NCBI GenBank assembly: GCA_041300865.1
Contig: JBFYTF010000036.1
Coordinates: 1 to 64,000, forward strand
DNA length: 64,000 nt
From: JAAYZQ01 sp041300865
GTDB lineage: Bacteria > Chloroflexota > Anaerolineae > JAAYZQ01
Direction: 5' to 3'
Part shown: positions 27,423 to 33,835 of the stretch, piece after piece
Layout: every line of letters begins with the position of its first letter
Position numbering within the stretch: position 1 is the first letter of the stretch
Made by a program: the position numbers and the translations under genes
The notes under the pieces: generated by a model
The model's input: only the letters and a program-made list of their open reading frames with translations
Database searches by the model: none
Told to the model about the DNA's origin: nothing

Positions 27423-27471
27423 GGTAGGCTCCTTGTGGATAAGCAATTCCCTAAAAAAGGAGGAACCTACC
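27423..27471 (+). promoter_or_regulatory. Hairpin that masks the transposase ribosome-binding site
   Basis: GGTAGG-CTCCTT (27423-27434) pairs with AAGGAG-gaa-CCTACC (27457-27471): twelve base pairs with a three-base bulge. The Shine-Dalgarno sequence AGGAGG lies in the 3' arm and the GTG start follows at once. In RNA the ribosome site would be closed when the full leader is transcribed, keeping transposase translation low. Confidence 0.65.
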
Positions 27472-28647
27472 GTGAAGCAAACGACCCGCGAAGAAGAGCA
27501 TACCACAGAATCGAGTTTGTATCTAGCGTTCGAGCTGGGGAAGGAGAAATGGAAGCTGGGCTTCAGTACCGGGTTAGGCCAGAAGCCTCGGCTGCGGACC
27601 ATTGAGGCAGGAGATCTAGCAGCTTTCGGAGACGAGGTCCAGCAGGCGAAGAGGCGTTTCCAGTTGCCGGAATCAGCCAGTGTCAAGAGCTGTTACGAAG
27701 CTGGCCGGGATGGATTCTGGCTGCATCGCTGTCTCCTTGAAAAGCAAGTTCAGAACCTGATCGTTGACTCCTCCAGTATCGAGGTAAACCGGCGAGCCAA
27801 GCGAGCCAAGACGGATCGGCTGGATGCGACCAAGTTGGTTACGATGCTCATTCGCTACTACGGCGGCGATAAGCGAGTATGGAGTGTCGTGCAGGTGCCC
27901 AGCGTCGAAGACGAGGATATGCGCCATCTACAACGGCAGTTGTCCGCTCTGCAAGTCGCTCGGACGCGACACATTGGCCGCATTGGAGGGCTGCTGGCCA
28001 CGCAGGGAGTGAGCATTCCCATCCGTGCCGATTTCCTGGAAACATTGCCAGGGGTGCGGTTGTGGGATGGGAGCCCGTTACCGCCTGGCTTGTGCACTCG
28101 AATCGAACGGGAATATGCCGCTTTGCAGTTTGTCCACCAGCAGATCAAAGAGCTGGTGGCCAAGCGCAAGATACTGACGGAGACCTCGGATCACCCAAGT
28201 GTCGTGAAAGTGCGGCAGTTGATGAAACTGAAGGCCATTGGGCCCAATAGCGCCTGGCTGTTCGTGACGGAGTTTTTTGCTTGGCGTCAGTTTCGCAATC
28301 GGCGGGAGGTGGGGAGCCTGGCCGGGTTGACCCCTACGCCGTATCAAAGTGGAGGGGAATCGCGAGAACAAGGGATCAGCAAGGCAGGGAATCGTTCGGT
28401 GCGTGCCATGGCCATCGAAATAGCTTGGTGTTGGCTACGCTATCAACCAGATAGCGAACTGACCTGGTGGTATCGCGACCGCTTTGGCTCTGGCAGCAAG
28501 CGAATGCGCAAAGTTGGCATCGTCGCCCTGGCGCGCAAGCTCCTGGTGGCGCTGTGGCGCTATCTGGACACCGGCGAGATCCCTGCAGGGGTTACGATTT
28601 GGCGCGACCTGGTCGAACCCTCCTGGTACGCATCGAATCGCTCATAG
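27472..28647 (+). mobile_element. IS110-family transposase
   Basis: 391 residues. The N-terminal RuvC-like DEDD domain includes LAFELGKEKWKLGF and later KTDRLDATKLVTMLIRYY. The C-terminal IS116/IS110/IS902 domain has VRQLMKLKAIGPNSAWLFV, FRNRREVGSLAGLTPTPYQSG and SKAGNRSVRAMAIEIAWCWL, which carries the conserved serine. The start is GTG 27472 behind GGAGGAACCTACC. The last codons run into a truncated antitoxin gene on the other strand, so the native C-terminus may differ. IS110 elements are guided by a bridge RNA from a non-coding end; only 95 bases separate this gene from the IclR stop, which leaves little room upstream. Confidence 0.9.
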
Positions 28648-28793
28648 GGAATGAGCACTGCCTGCAGCCCGTCGTAGGTGCACACGATGACCGGCTCCTG
28701 CTCACGTCGCACGCGGTCGAGCACCTCCCGCACCCGCCGTCGTCGTTCGGTAGTCCGGATGGTTACCGTCAGAAGCCACCCCCAAAGTAGCAC
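28560..28793 (-). pseudogene. Phd/YefM-like antitoxin gene truncated at its 3' end
   Basis: Reading from GTG 28793, residues 12-57 look like a Phd-type antitoxin: VREVLDRVRREQEPVIVCTY and then DGLQAVLIPYERFDAYQ, the usual strand ending in IPYExxxxY. After about residue 57 (near 28623) the frame runs into the antisense of the transposase end and continues as unrelated residues to the stop. The insertion therefore removed the C-terminal toxin-binding segment. No toxin gene is seen at the left side of the element. Confidence 0.6.
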
Positions 28794-28959
28794 AACCTAT
28801 ATGGTTGTCTTGTGCTATTGTCGCGGACATTGGCCGAGTTGTCCAGGTGTGAGATTGCCTCGTGGGGGGGAGTAACCGGTCTCCCGGACGGAGAATTCGT
28901 GACAGACAGCCCTGCCCCCGAAAAGGCCCTGAGATTTCCCTCTTGGGCAGAACGAGGGC

Positions 28960-28987
28960 TTGACACCCTGGCGGAGTCTGGTATAAT
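28960..28987 (+). promoter_or_regulatory. Promoter of the small HTH gene
   Basis: TTGACA (28960-28965) and TATAAT (28982-28987) with 16 bases between them; both hexamers are perfect. The ATG of the HTH gene lies 30 bases downstream. Confidence 0.75.
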
Positions 28988-29016
28988 GTGACCTGTAGAG
29001 GATACTGAGGATCGAG

Positions 29017-29226
29017 ATGGAAAGACCATTGACCGCCCAAGAGGCGGCACAGCAGTTGGGTTATCATGTCAGGCACCTTTACCGGCTGCTGGAAAAGGGG
29101 ACGATCAATGGCGATCGCTTTAATCAGGTGTGGATGATATCCCGTCAAGAGGTAGAGCGCGTCAAGGCCCTGCAAGGGCCAGGTGGCAGACTGCCTAAAT
29201 CAGTACCTGAACAAAAGAACGCCTAG
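29017..29226 (+). CDS. Excisionase-like small HTH protein
   Basis: 69 residues: MERPLTAQEAAQQLGYHV, RHLYRLLEKGTINGDRF and VWMISRQEVERVK form a MerR/excisionase-type helix-turn-helix that binds DNA. The last ten or so residues (GGRLPKSVPEQKNA) are encoded inside the dispersed repeat copy A, so the repeat contributes the tail of the protein. It has its own promoter and terminator. It could be an excision factor of the island or a regulator of an absent partner. Confidence 0.75.
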   Translation: MERPLTAQEAAQQLGYHVRHLYRLLEKGTINGDRFNQVWMISRQEVERVKALQGPGGRLPKSVPEQKNA

Positions 29227-29300
29227 CTTCCCCAGGAAGCAAAGCGTGGCGAGATAGGGTGGTTGGTGGGTCCCTGGTAGTTCACCCCCGTCATCCACCC
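29185..29300 (+). repeat. Dispersed structured repeat, copy A
   Basis: About 116 bp shared with 31111-31220 and 32423-32536. It holds the inverted repeat GCTTCC-cca-GGAAGC (loop of three) and an outer pair AGGGTGG/CCACCCT, ending in the most conserved part TTCACCCCCGTCATCCACC. A terminator follows directly. It overlaps the 3' end of the HTH gene. Confidence 0.75.
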
Positions 29301-29311
29301 TGGAGTTATGT

Positions 29312-29343
29312 AAGAGGGCCTGCCCGGCACAGGTCCTCTTTTC
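29312..29343 (+). terminator. Intrinsic terminator after the HTH gene
   Basis: AAGAGGGCCTG (29312-29322) pairs with CAGGTCCTCTT (29330-29340) over eleven positions with one G-T pair, running into TTTT. Confidence 0.75.
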
Positions 29344-29347
29344 TATA

Positions 29348-29376
29348 TGGACAAAATCTCCAGTTGCGTGTACAAT
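29348..29376 (+). promoter_or_regulatory. Promoter of the DUF433 gene
   Basis: TGGACA (29348-29353) and TACAAT (29371-29376) are 17 bases apart; a plausible sigma-70-type promoter 40 bases before the coding region. Confidence 0.6.
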
Positions 29377-29416
29377 CAAGCGTGGAGGTGAGAAGCGCAA
29401 GAGCGATGAGCAACTG

Positions 29417-29647
29417 ATGCGACGGATTGACCAGGACCCCCGGGTCATGACCGGCAAGCCGGTGATCCGGGGCACTCGGCTGACCGTCGAGTACATCGTG
29501 AATCTGCTGGCCCACGGCGCCCGCGAGCAAGAGATCCTGGACGAGTACGAAGGGCTGACACCCGAGGACATCCAGGCGTGTTTGCTGTTCGCTGCCCAAT
29601 GCTTGAGGAGCACGTTTGTCATGCCCCTCCGGACAGAGCCGGCCTGA
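29417..29647 (+). CDS. DUF433 family protein, probable antitoxin
   Basis: 76 residues matching DUF433: RIDQDPRVMTGKPVIRGTRL, TVEYIVNLLAHGAREQEILD and EYEGLTPEDIQACLLFAAQ. DUF433 proteins have a small HTH and often accompany PIN-type toxins (DUF5615), but no such gene follows here. The start is preceded by a three-codon ORF (ATG AGC AAC TGA, 29406-29417) whose stop overlaps the DUF433 ATG as TGATG; GGAGGTGAG lies further upstream. The unusual C-terminus (STFVMPLRTEPA) may reflect a replaced end. Confidence 0.75.
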   Translation: MRRIDQDPRVMTGKPVIRGTRLTVEYIVNLLAHGAREQEILDEYEGLTPEDIQACLLFAAQCLRSTFVMPLRTEPA

Positions 29648-29804
29648 TTGAGCTTCCTCTGGCGTCGCGGCCGTGTTATCACTCGGACAAGTGCTGCGCA
29701 GGTTGTAGTAGCCTACCAAGGCCGGAGTCGTCGGTCGCAGAGGGGCAACCTGTCGTCTAAGGCGTAGGACAAGAAGGTTATGGTGCCACCTTGTGGCAAT
29801 GGAC

Positions 29805-29822
29805 GGGGCCAGACACGGCCCC
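29805..29822. other. Perfect GC-rich stem-loop
   Basis: GGGGCC-agacac-GGCCCC lies between the convergent DUF433 and TadG-like genes. Neither side has a T-run, so a terminator function is only possible. The rest of 29648-29837 shows no gene. Confidence 0.45.
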
Positions 29823-29837
29823 CTACTTTGGTAGCAG

Positions 29838-30389
29838 TCAGCCGAAGGACATGGACGTAAACACAAGCGTAGGCGTGTCCTCACCCTCAAGATAGGTCAC
29901 CTCAAGGCAGACTGCAGCTCCTCGTTCGATGCGCCAGCCACGCCATCCCAGAGTACGCGTCAAAAAGCTGTCGGTGCGTTTCGTGACAAGGACTTCCACC
30001 CCACAGACGTCCCGGGGCAGACCAGAGCCAACCACATCGCCGCGGTTGCTCCCCACAGTGAGGTAGTAGGCCACGAGCTCGTCTCCCTCGGCAAGCCCAT
30101 TGCGGGCCGCAAAATCCAGCACCTCGGCTTTGATCTAGGCTTCGGCCAGGGTTGAGTCGCTGAGGAGACGCTCGAAATCCTGCGCATTCTTTGCTCCGTT
30201 GATTGCATGCGCGAGGCGCATGGCACCCGCCACTGCGGCGGCATCGGCAGAGAATTGCGCTCCACGACGGGCCATATGGACAGAAAGGGCTTCATCGGCT
30301 GCCAGGGCCACCAGCCCGGCGCAGAGGAGAATCAGGATAGCCAGCCCGATTCGCTGGCCGTGTCGACTGGACTTCGAATAGTCGTTCAT
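29838..30389 (-). pseudogene. TadE/TadG-like protein gene interrupted by an in-frame TAG
   Basis: From ATG 30389 the frame gives an 84-residue product: a short basic start, a membrane helix IGLAILILLCAGLVALA, and the RRGAQFSADAAAVAGAMRLA segment typical of TadE/TadG-like pilus-assembly proteins. A TAG stop at 30135-30137 ends it, but the same frame continues without further stops to 29838 (IKAEVLDFAARNGLAEGDELV and a beta-rich end), total about 184 codons. One nonsense change therefore splits one gene. It has its own promoter. A read-through product, a sequencing error or recent loss are all possible. Confidence 0.65.
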
Positions 30390-30832
30390 GGCGGCCTTCT
30401 CCCTGGCGGAACTGAGGACCTGTACCTTACCTGTTCCACCGAATTATAGCAGAAGGGCCGGCACGCGTCAATCAGCCAAGCCCTCGGCTGGAGCGGGGTC
30501 GATGTCGCCGTCCCTCCCCCTGCTGCTCGCGGCGGACAAAAAGCCGCCGCTCCGGACGCCGGACTGTCCATGCTTTCCAAGCGAGAATGCAGCAGCTACG
30601 CCATTGCCCAGGGTGATGGCCGCAGCAGCGATCTCGTTAGGCACAGGCGCAACTGCCATGTAGGCCAGGCTGACAGACTGTCGGCCTGTTACCGCTCAGC
30701 CGGACAGCCCGAACTACAAGCGCTCCAGTGCCTTAGGGCTCGTGAATGCCCGCGTCCTGGCCAAGGCCCCTTAATCCATGCTACCCAGAATCCTGAAGTG
30801 TACCCGCGGCCGTCTTGCTGCTTTTGCCGAGC
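30390..30832. other. Intergenic stretch without recognisable gene
   Basis: Apart from the minus-strand promoter at 30443-30471 I see no convincing gene. A 63-codon open frame on the minus strand (30468-30659) is alanine- and glycine-rich and matches nothing I know. Confidence 0.4.
30443..30471 (-). promoter_or_regulatory. Promoter of the TadG-like gene
   Basis: On the minus strand TTGACG (30471-30466) and TATAAT (30448-30443) are 17 bases apart, about 50 bases before the ATG at 30389. Confidence 0.65.
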
Positions 30833-30861
30833 TTGACAGGTCATTGCTGTCGGGATATATG
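30833..30861 (+). promoter_or_regulatory. Possible promoter of the RelB-like gene
   Basis: A perfect TTGACA (30833-30838) is followed after 17 bases by TATATG (30856-30861), a weak -10 box. Confidence 0.45.
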
Positions 30862-30881
30862 AGCTAGACGGAGGTTGGCCG

Positions 30882-31100
30882 ATGGAACTGGCTCAAGAAA
30901 CGATCCATGTCGTGGTCGATGTGCAAGGTCGACCAACGGCAGTGAAGATAGACTGGGAAACTTGGCAACGGATCGTGGACGCGTTGGAAGACGCTAAAGA
31001 CATTAGCCTGGCACGGGCAGCCCTCGCGGAGCTTGAGGCAGCAGGAGGAAGTCCGGAGAAAGCGGGCTGGCTGCGACTGGAAGATCTGGAAGAAGCCTGA
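30882..31100 (+). CDS. RelB/Phd-like orphan antitoxin
   Basis: 72 residues: VVVDVQGRPTAVKIDWETWQ, RIVDALEDAKDISLARAALA and a short acidic tail. The pattern of a beta strand giving a value-setting motif, then ALED and an LA-rich helix, is common in antitoxins of RelE/ParE systems. No toxin gene is adjacent; the dispersed repeat copy B begins ten bases after its stop. It has the ribosome site ACGGAGG. Assignment is by pattern and is not certain. Confidence 0.6.
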   Translation: MELAQETIHVVVDVQGRPTAVKIDWETWQRIVDALEDAKDISLARAALAELEAAGGSPEKAGWLRLEDLEEA

Positions 31101-31110
31101 GATCTGGAAT

Positions 31111-31220
31111 GAGCCGCCCCAGTCGGAACAAAAGCACACGATGGCTTCCTCTGGAAGCAGAGTATGACAAGATAAGCGTGTGGTGGAAATCGGGTAGTTC
31201 ACCCCCCGTCATCCACCCCT
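31111..31220 (+). repeat. Dispersed structured repeat, copy B
   Basis: About 110 bp matching copies A and C, with GCTTCC-tct-GGAAGC and the conserved 3' part GTAGTTCACCCCCCGTCATC. As in copy A, a small gene ends just before it and a terminator hairpin follows. Confidence 0.75.
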
Positions 31221-31252
31221 TAACCACCACAGGGCAGAGAGCCCGGGCCTCA

Positions 31253-31279
31253 GGCCCGTCGCACGACGGGCCTTTTTCT
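31253..31279 (+). terminator. Intrinsic terminator after repeat copy B
   Basis: AGGCCCGTC pairs with GACGGGCCT across a four-base loop and is followed by TTTTTC. Confidence 0.8.
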
Positions 31280-31332
31280 TTATCCTCGCCCGATTCCAGC
31301 GGCACACAAAACGGTCGGGCACGGTGAGATCT
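31270..31332 (+). repeat. 63-bp repeat, copy 1
   Basis: Ungapped match (56 of 63 by eye) to 33093-33155. It starts in the T-run of a terminator and includes the identical runs TCCTCGCCCGATTCCAGCGG and GGTCGGGCACGGTGAGATC. In this copy the 3' arm of the following hairpin is missing, so the similarity stops abruptly at 31332. Confidence 0.75.
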
Positions 31333-31480
31333 CCTGTTCTCCGGCGGCTTGGCCTACCTGATCTGGTAGCTGATACTCGGGATCTTTGTCAAAAGCGGGC
31401 CCGATAACCCAACTTGGTACACTCACTCACTCACTCCGCTTTGACTCACGAGTAAATGTTACCGAAAGCAATTCGCACTC

Positions 31481-31509
31481 TTGACAAATATAACAGTACG
31501 TGCTATAAT
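31481..31509 (+). promoter_or_regulatory. Promoter of the HigBA-like operon
   Basis: Perfect TTGACA (31481-31486) and TATAAT (31504-31509) with 17 bases between. The surrounding sequence is markedly AT-rich compared with the operons. The toxin gene begins 120 bases downstream. Confidence 0.8.
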
Positions 31510-31629
31510 CGAGGCTGTCCCGGTGCACATTAACAAGATACCCTTGGAGGGCTATATGGTCATGTGCCTAGAGTCCAACCTGGCCGCTCGCGGCCAGTTT
31601 CGGTCAAGAGTGTCGCTCGTAGAGGCTGG

Positions 31630-31992
31630 ATGAGCGAACCAGGTCAGTGGCAAGTCATACTGTATGAACTACCGAACGGGAGAAGTCCTGTAGTTGAGTT
31701 CATCGAAGAGCAGTCCAAGCGTACTCAGGCGATAATCTTCGCCGAGCTGGATGACTTGGCGGAGTTCGGATTGATGCCTCGAGGAGACAAGTTACAGCGC
31801 CTTGAGGGTAAGCTTTGGGAGCTGCGCTTTCGCGGCGAAGGCCTGCACTTCCGCTTCATCTACTTTGTCCATACCGGCAGGCAGATAGTTGTGTTGCATG
31901 GCTTCTGCAAGAAGACCAGCAAAACACCGAAGAGGGAGTTGAGCACCGGCCGTCGCAGACAGAAAGACTATCTGGACAGACAAAGCCAGTAG
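31630..31992 (+). CDS. RelE/ParE-family toxin (Gp49/HigB-like)
   Basis: 120 residues of the phage-derived Gp49-like RelE/ParE group: WQVILYELPNGRSPVVEFIE, AIIFAELDDLAEFG, LQRLEGKLWELRFRGEGLHF, RFIYFVHTGRQIVVLHGFCK and the basic KKTSKTPKREL. Such toxins cleave ribosome-bound mRNA. The XRE antitoxin gene follows after 55 bases, giving the toxin-first order of HigBA systems. The ATG at 31630 has a weak ribosome site. Confidence 0.85.
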   Translation: MSEPGQWQVILYELPNGRSPVVEFIEEQSKRTQAIIFAELDDLAEFGLMPRGDKLQRLEGKLWELRFRGEGLHFRFIYFVHTGRQIVVLHGFCKKTSKTPKRELSTGRRRQKDYLDRQSQ

Positions 31993-32047
31993 CTTATCCG
32001 TGTGCACCGGGACAAAACCAAAAGAAAGGGAGAATCGGTCTTATCTC

Positions 32048-32344
32048 ATGGACTACCGAGAATATCGTGATCGGCGTATGCGCCAAGATCCCGAACTCGC
32101 GCATGCCTATGAGCAAGAGAACCTGAAACGAGAGATCGCCAGGGAGATTCTGCGTTTGCGGCTACTTCGAGGATGGACTCAGGCTGAGCTCGCAGATGCA
32201 CTGGATACGAAGCAATCAGCTGTGTCACGTATGGAAAGCGGTTCGCACCGTCCTTCGCTTGGCACCTTGAACAAGATCAGTGAAGTTCTCGAGGCACGGT
32301 TGGAAGTACGCTTGACGCCTAAGGAGCTGACGACGAAGGGGTAG
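32048..32344 (+). CDS. XRE-family antitoxin (HigA-like)
   Basis: 98 residues. A helical N-terminus (EYRDRRMRQDPELAHAYEQE) precedes an HTH-XRE domain: LRLLRGWTQAELADALDTKQ, then SAVSRMESGSHRPSLGTLNK. It should bind the toxin and its own promoter at 31481. Repeat copy C starts about 80 bases after the stop. Confidence 0.88.
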   Translation: MDYREYRDRRMRQDPELAHAYEQENLKREIAREILRLRLLRGWTQAELADALDTKQSAVSRMESGSHRPSLGTLNKISEVLEARLEVRLTPKELTTKG

Positions 32345-32422
32345 AACCCGGTCTGACTGGAAGGCCATTAGGCAAGGGAAGACAGCAGGCCTGAGGCGCA
32401 TAGCGCCGCGGGGGAACAGGGC

Positions 32423-32536
32423 GGGAGACTGCCCAAGTCGGAACCTAAACAACAGAACACCTAGCTTCCCCTGGGAGCAAGGCATGACAAGATAAGTGTG
32501 TGGTGCAAATCGGGTACTTCACCCCCGTCATCCACC
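32423..32536 (+). repeat. Dispersed structured repeat, copy C
   Basis: About 114 bp matching copies A and B, including CCTAGCTTCCCC and the conserved TTCACCCCCGTCATCCACC. The small inverted repeat is GCTTCC-cct-GGGAGC: the arm change creates a G-T pair and so keeps the stem, which hints at selection on structure. Confidence 0.75.
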
Positions 32537-32548
32537 GAGTCCCCCAAA

Positions 32549-32570
32549 AAGGCCCGCAAGTGCGGGCCTT
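32549..32570. terminator. Hairpin terminator, mainly for the minus direction
   Basis: AAGGCCCGCA pairs with TGCGGGCCTT. The A-tract before the stem gives a T-run on the minus strand; on the plus strand only TT follows. Confidence 0.55.
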
Positions 32571-32574
32571 CGTA

Positions 32575-32604
32575 TTGCTCTCTGGTGATGCCATGTGGTA
32601 CAAT
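32575..32604 (+). promoter_or_regulatory. Possible promoter of hicBA
   Basis: TTGCTC (32575-32580), 18 bases, TACAAT (32599-32604), 27 bases before the HicB ATG. Confidence 0.45.
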
Positions 32605-32631
32605 CGAGATATCAGTTTAGGAGGCAGTGAA

Positions 32632-32877
32632 ATGGGCTTGCACACCATTCGGCTGTACCTCGAGCCCAATCCCGGTGGCATCTACACCGTCACCAGTCCC
32701 GACGTCCCGGGCCTGGTCACCGAGGGCAGCGCGCCAGATGAGATCCAGGCCAACGTCCAGGAAGCCCTGGATCTGCTCGTCGAGGCGTGGACCGACATGG
32801 GACGAGACCTACCTCCAGCACTCCGGCCCGTGTTGGTCGATCGCCCCCAAACCGTCGAAGCGCTGGTCACAGCCTGA
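32632..32877 (+). CDS. hicB: HicB-type antitoxin
   Basis: 81 residues of the HicB RNase-H-like fold: GGIYTVTSPDVPGLVTEG, then ANVQEALDLLVEAW. HicB binds and neutralises the HicA RNA-binding toxin. ATG 32632 follows TAGGAGGCAGTGA. Its stop overlaps the hicA start (TGATG), the usual arrangement when HicB is first. The C-terminal DNA-binding domain of longer HicB proteins is absent. Confidence 0.85.
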   Translation: MGLHTIRLYLEPNPGGIYTVTSPDVPGLVTEGSAPDEIQANVQEALDLLVEAWTDMGRDLPPALRPVLVDRPQTVEALVTA

Positions 32878-33081
32878 TGCGGTACCGTGAACTCGCGGAA
32901 CGTCCGCGAGAGATGAACTGCGTAGAGCTGCATGAGGGAAAAGGCAGCCATCGAGTCTGGCACAATCCGGCGACAGGGCTGATCGCTTCTATCCGGACTG
33001 GGCAGGTAAGACCTGGCTCCCGGTACGGTACCTGCGGTGATTCGCGAGTTGGGTGTCAGCCGGAAGGAATTTGGGCCGCAG
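32877..33081 (+). pseudogene. hicA: hicA toxin gene with two single-base deletions
   Basis: The frame from ATG 32877 starts as HicA (MRYRELAERPREMN, EGKGSHRVWHNPATGLIASI, with the catalytic histidine in GSH). Near 32992 one C is missing from a CCC run, and the HicA sequence continues in another frame (PDWAGKTWLPVRYLR). Near 33034 one G is missing from a GGG run, and the third frame gives VIRELGVSRKEFG, the usual HicA end. With both bases restored the gene encodes about 69 residues. As it stands the toxin is dead, or the sequence has two homopolymer errors. Confidence 0.75.
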
Positions 33082-33092
33082 AGATTCCATTC

Positions 33093-33155
33093 GGCCTTTT
33101 TCGGTTTCCTCGCCCGATTCCAGCGGAAGCCAAAAGGGTCGGGCACGGTGAGATC
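33093..33155 (+). repeat. 63-bp repeat, copy 2
   Basis: Matches 31270-31332 over its whole length without gaps. Here the following hairpin is complete, so this copy is the better guide to the original unit. Confidence 0.75.
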
Positions 33156-33173
33156 CCCATGCCCGACCTTTTT
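33137..33173 (+). terminator. Intrinsic terminator after hicA
   Basis: GGTCGGGCA (33137-33145) pairs with TGCCCGACC (33160-33168), followed by TTTTT. It ends the hicBA unit and faces the convergent RibD-like gene. Confidence 0.8.
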
Positions 33174-33203
33174 CGTTGCTGGATGGCGACAGATAGGCTC
33201 CGG

Positions 33204-33797
33204 TCAAAAAGAGCCAAGCCTGACGTCGCCGTCCCTTTTGTAGGAGGCAACGATCACGCCGCTCGGCGATACCGTTGATTCCGTCAGTTTGAAGGCTGCG
33301 GGCATCGTTCCCTCGCCAAATAGCCGCTTGCCCTTACCAAGCGTTACAGGGAACACCTTTAACCACAGCTCGTCGACCAGATCATTGGCCAATAGAGTCT
33401 GAATCAGCTTGCTGCTCCCATGTACTTGCAGCATGGGGCCGTCTTGCTGCTTCAGCTTCTCTATCTCCGCAACTACATCGCCCTTGATTTGAATCGTCTC
33501 TTCCCACTCTGTTTGGATGGGCCGACTCGAGACGACGTATTTCCTGGATTCTCTAAACGGGTCGTCACTCCCTTGTTGGGGCCAATACGAGGCAAAGATA
33601 TCATAGGTCTTTCTGCCCAGCACCAAGTCGAAAGGCTGACTCATCTGTTTCGTCATTTCGTCGCCCATCGCTTCGTCAAAGTAGTGCACCGTCCAGCCCT
33701 CAAGATCAAACCCGCCTGAAGGGTCCTCACCCTGGCCCCCAGGAGCTTGCATCACGCCGTCAAGGGATACAAACGTTAACACGACTAGTTTTCTCAT
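33204..33797 (-). CDS. RibD C-terminal/DHFR-like reductase (YyaP/YwjB group)
   Basis: 197 residues with the dihydrofolate-reductase-like fold of RibD C-terminal proteins: MRKLVVLTFVSLDGVMQAPG, FDLVLGRKTYDIFASYW, YVVSSRP, LQVHGSSKLIQTLLANDLVD, ELWLKVFPVTLGKGKRLF. Such proteins are stand-alone NADPH-dependent reductases of unknown substrate, common on mobile islands. The -10 box of its promoter lies only six bases before the ATG, so the mRNA is probably leaderless. It is lower in GC than the operons. Its promoter end meets the broken CheR gene. Confidence 0.88.
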   Translation of the reverse strand: MRKLVVLTFVSLDGVMQAPGGQGEDPSGGFDLEGWTVHYFDEAMGDEMTKQMSQPFDLVLGRKTYDIFASYWPQQGSDDPFRESRKYVVSSRPIQTEWEETIQIKGDVVAEIEKLKQQDGPMLQVHGSSKLIQTLLANDLVDELWLKVFPVTLGKGKRLFGEGTMPAAFKLTESTVSPSGVIVASYKRDGDVRLGSF

Positions 33798-33803
33798 GCG
33801 GAT

Positions 33804-33832
33804 ATTATACACTAGTTTCATCTTTATTGCAA
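33804..33832 (-). promoter_or_regulatory. Promoter of the RibD-like gene (leaderless)
   Basis: Minus strand TTGCAA (33832-33827), 17 bases, TATAAT (33809-33804). A start about seven bases after the -10 box would fall on the ATG at 33797. Confidence 0.75.
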
Positions 33833-33835
33833 TAA

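Noticed and set aside
28702..29175. 157-codon minus-strand open frame across the HTH gene promoter
   Set aside because: It spans a perfect sigma-70 promoter and the start of a good plus-strand gene and has no motif.
29185..32536. The dispersed repeats as integron attC sites
   Set aside because: I could not find the paired 7-bp cores (RYYYAAC and GTTRRRY) at the ends, and no tyrosine integrase gene is in the window; cassette-like is therefore only a description.
29185..33155. CRISPR array
   Set aside because: Only two or three copies of long, diverged repeats at kilobase distance, with genes between them and no regular spacers or cas genes.
33796..33835. ATG 33796 as the authentic start of the CheR-PAS gene
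   Set aside because: The codons up to about 33835 are the antisense of the RibD-like promoter and have no CheR similarity or ribosome site.
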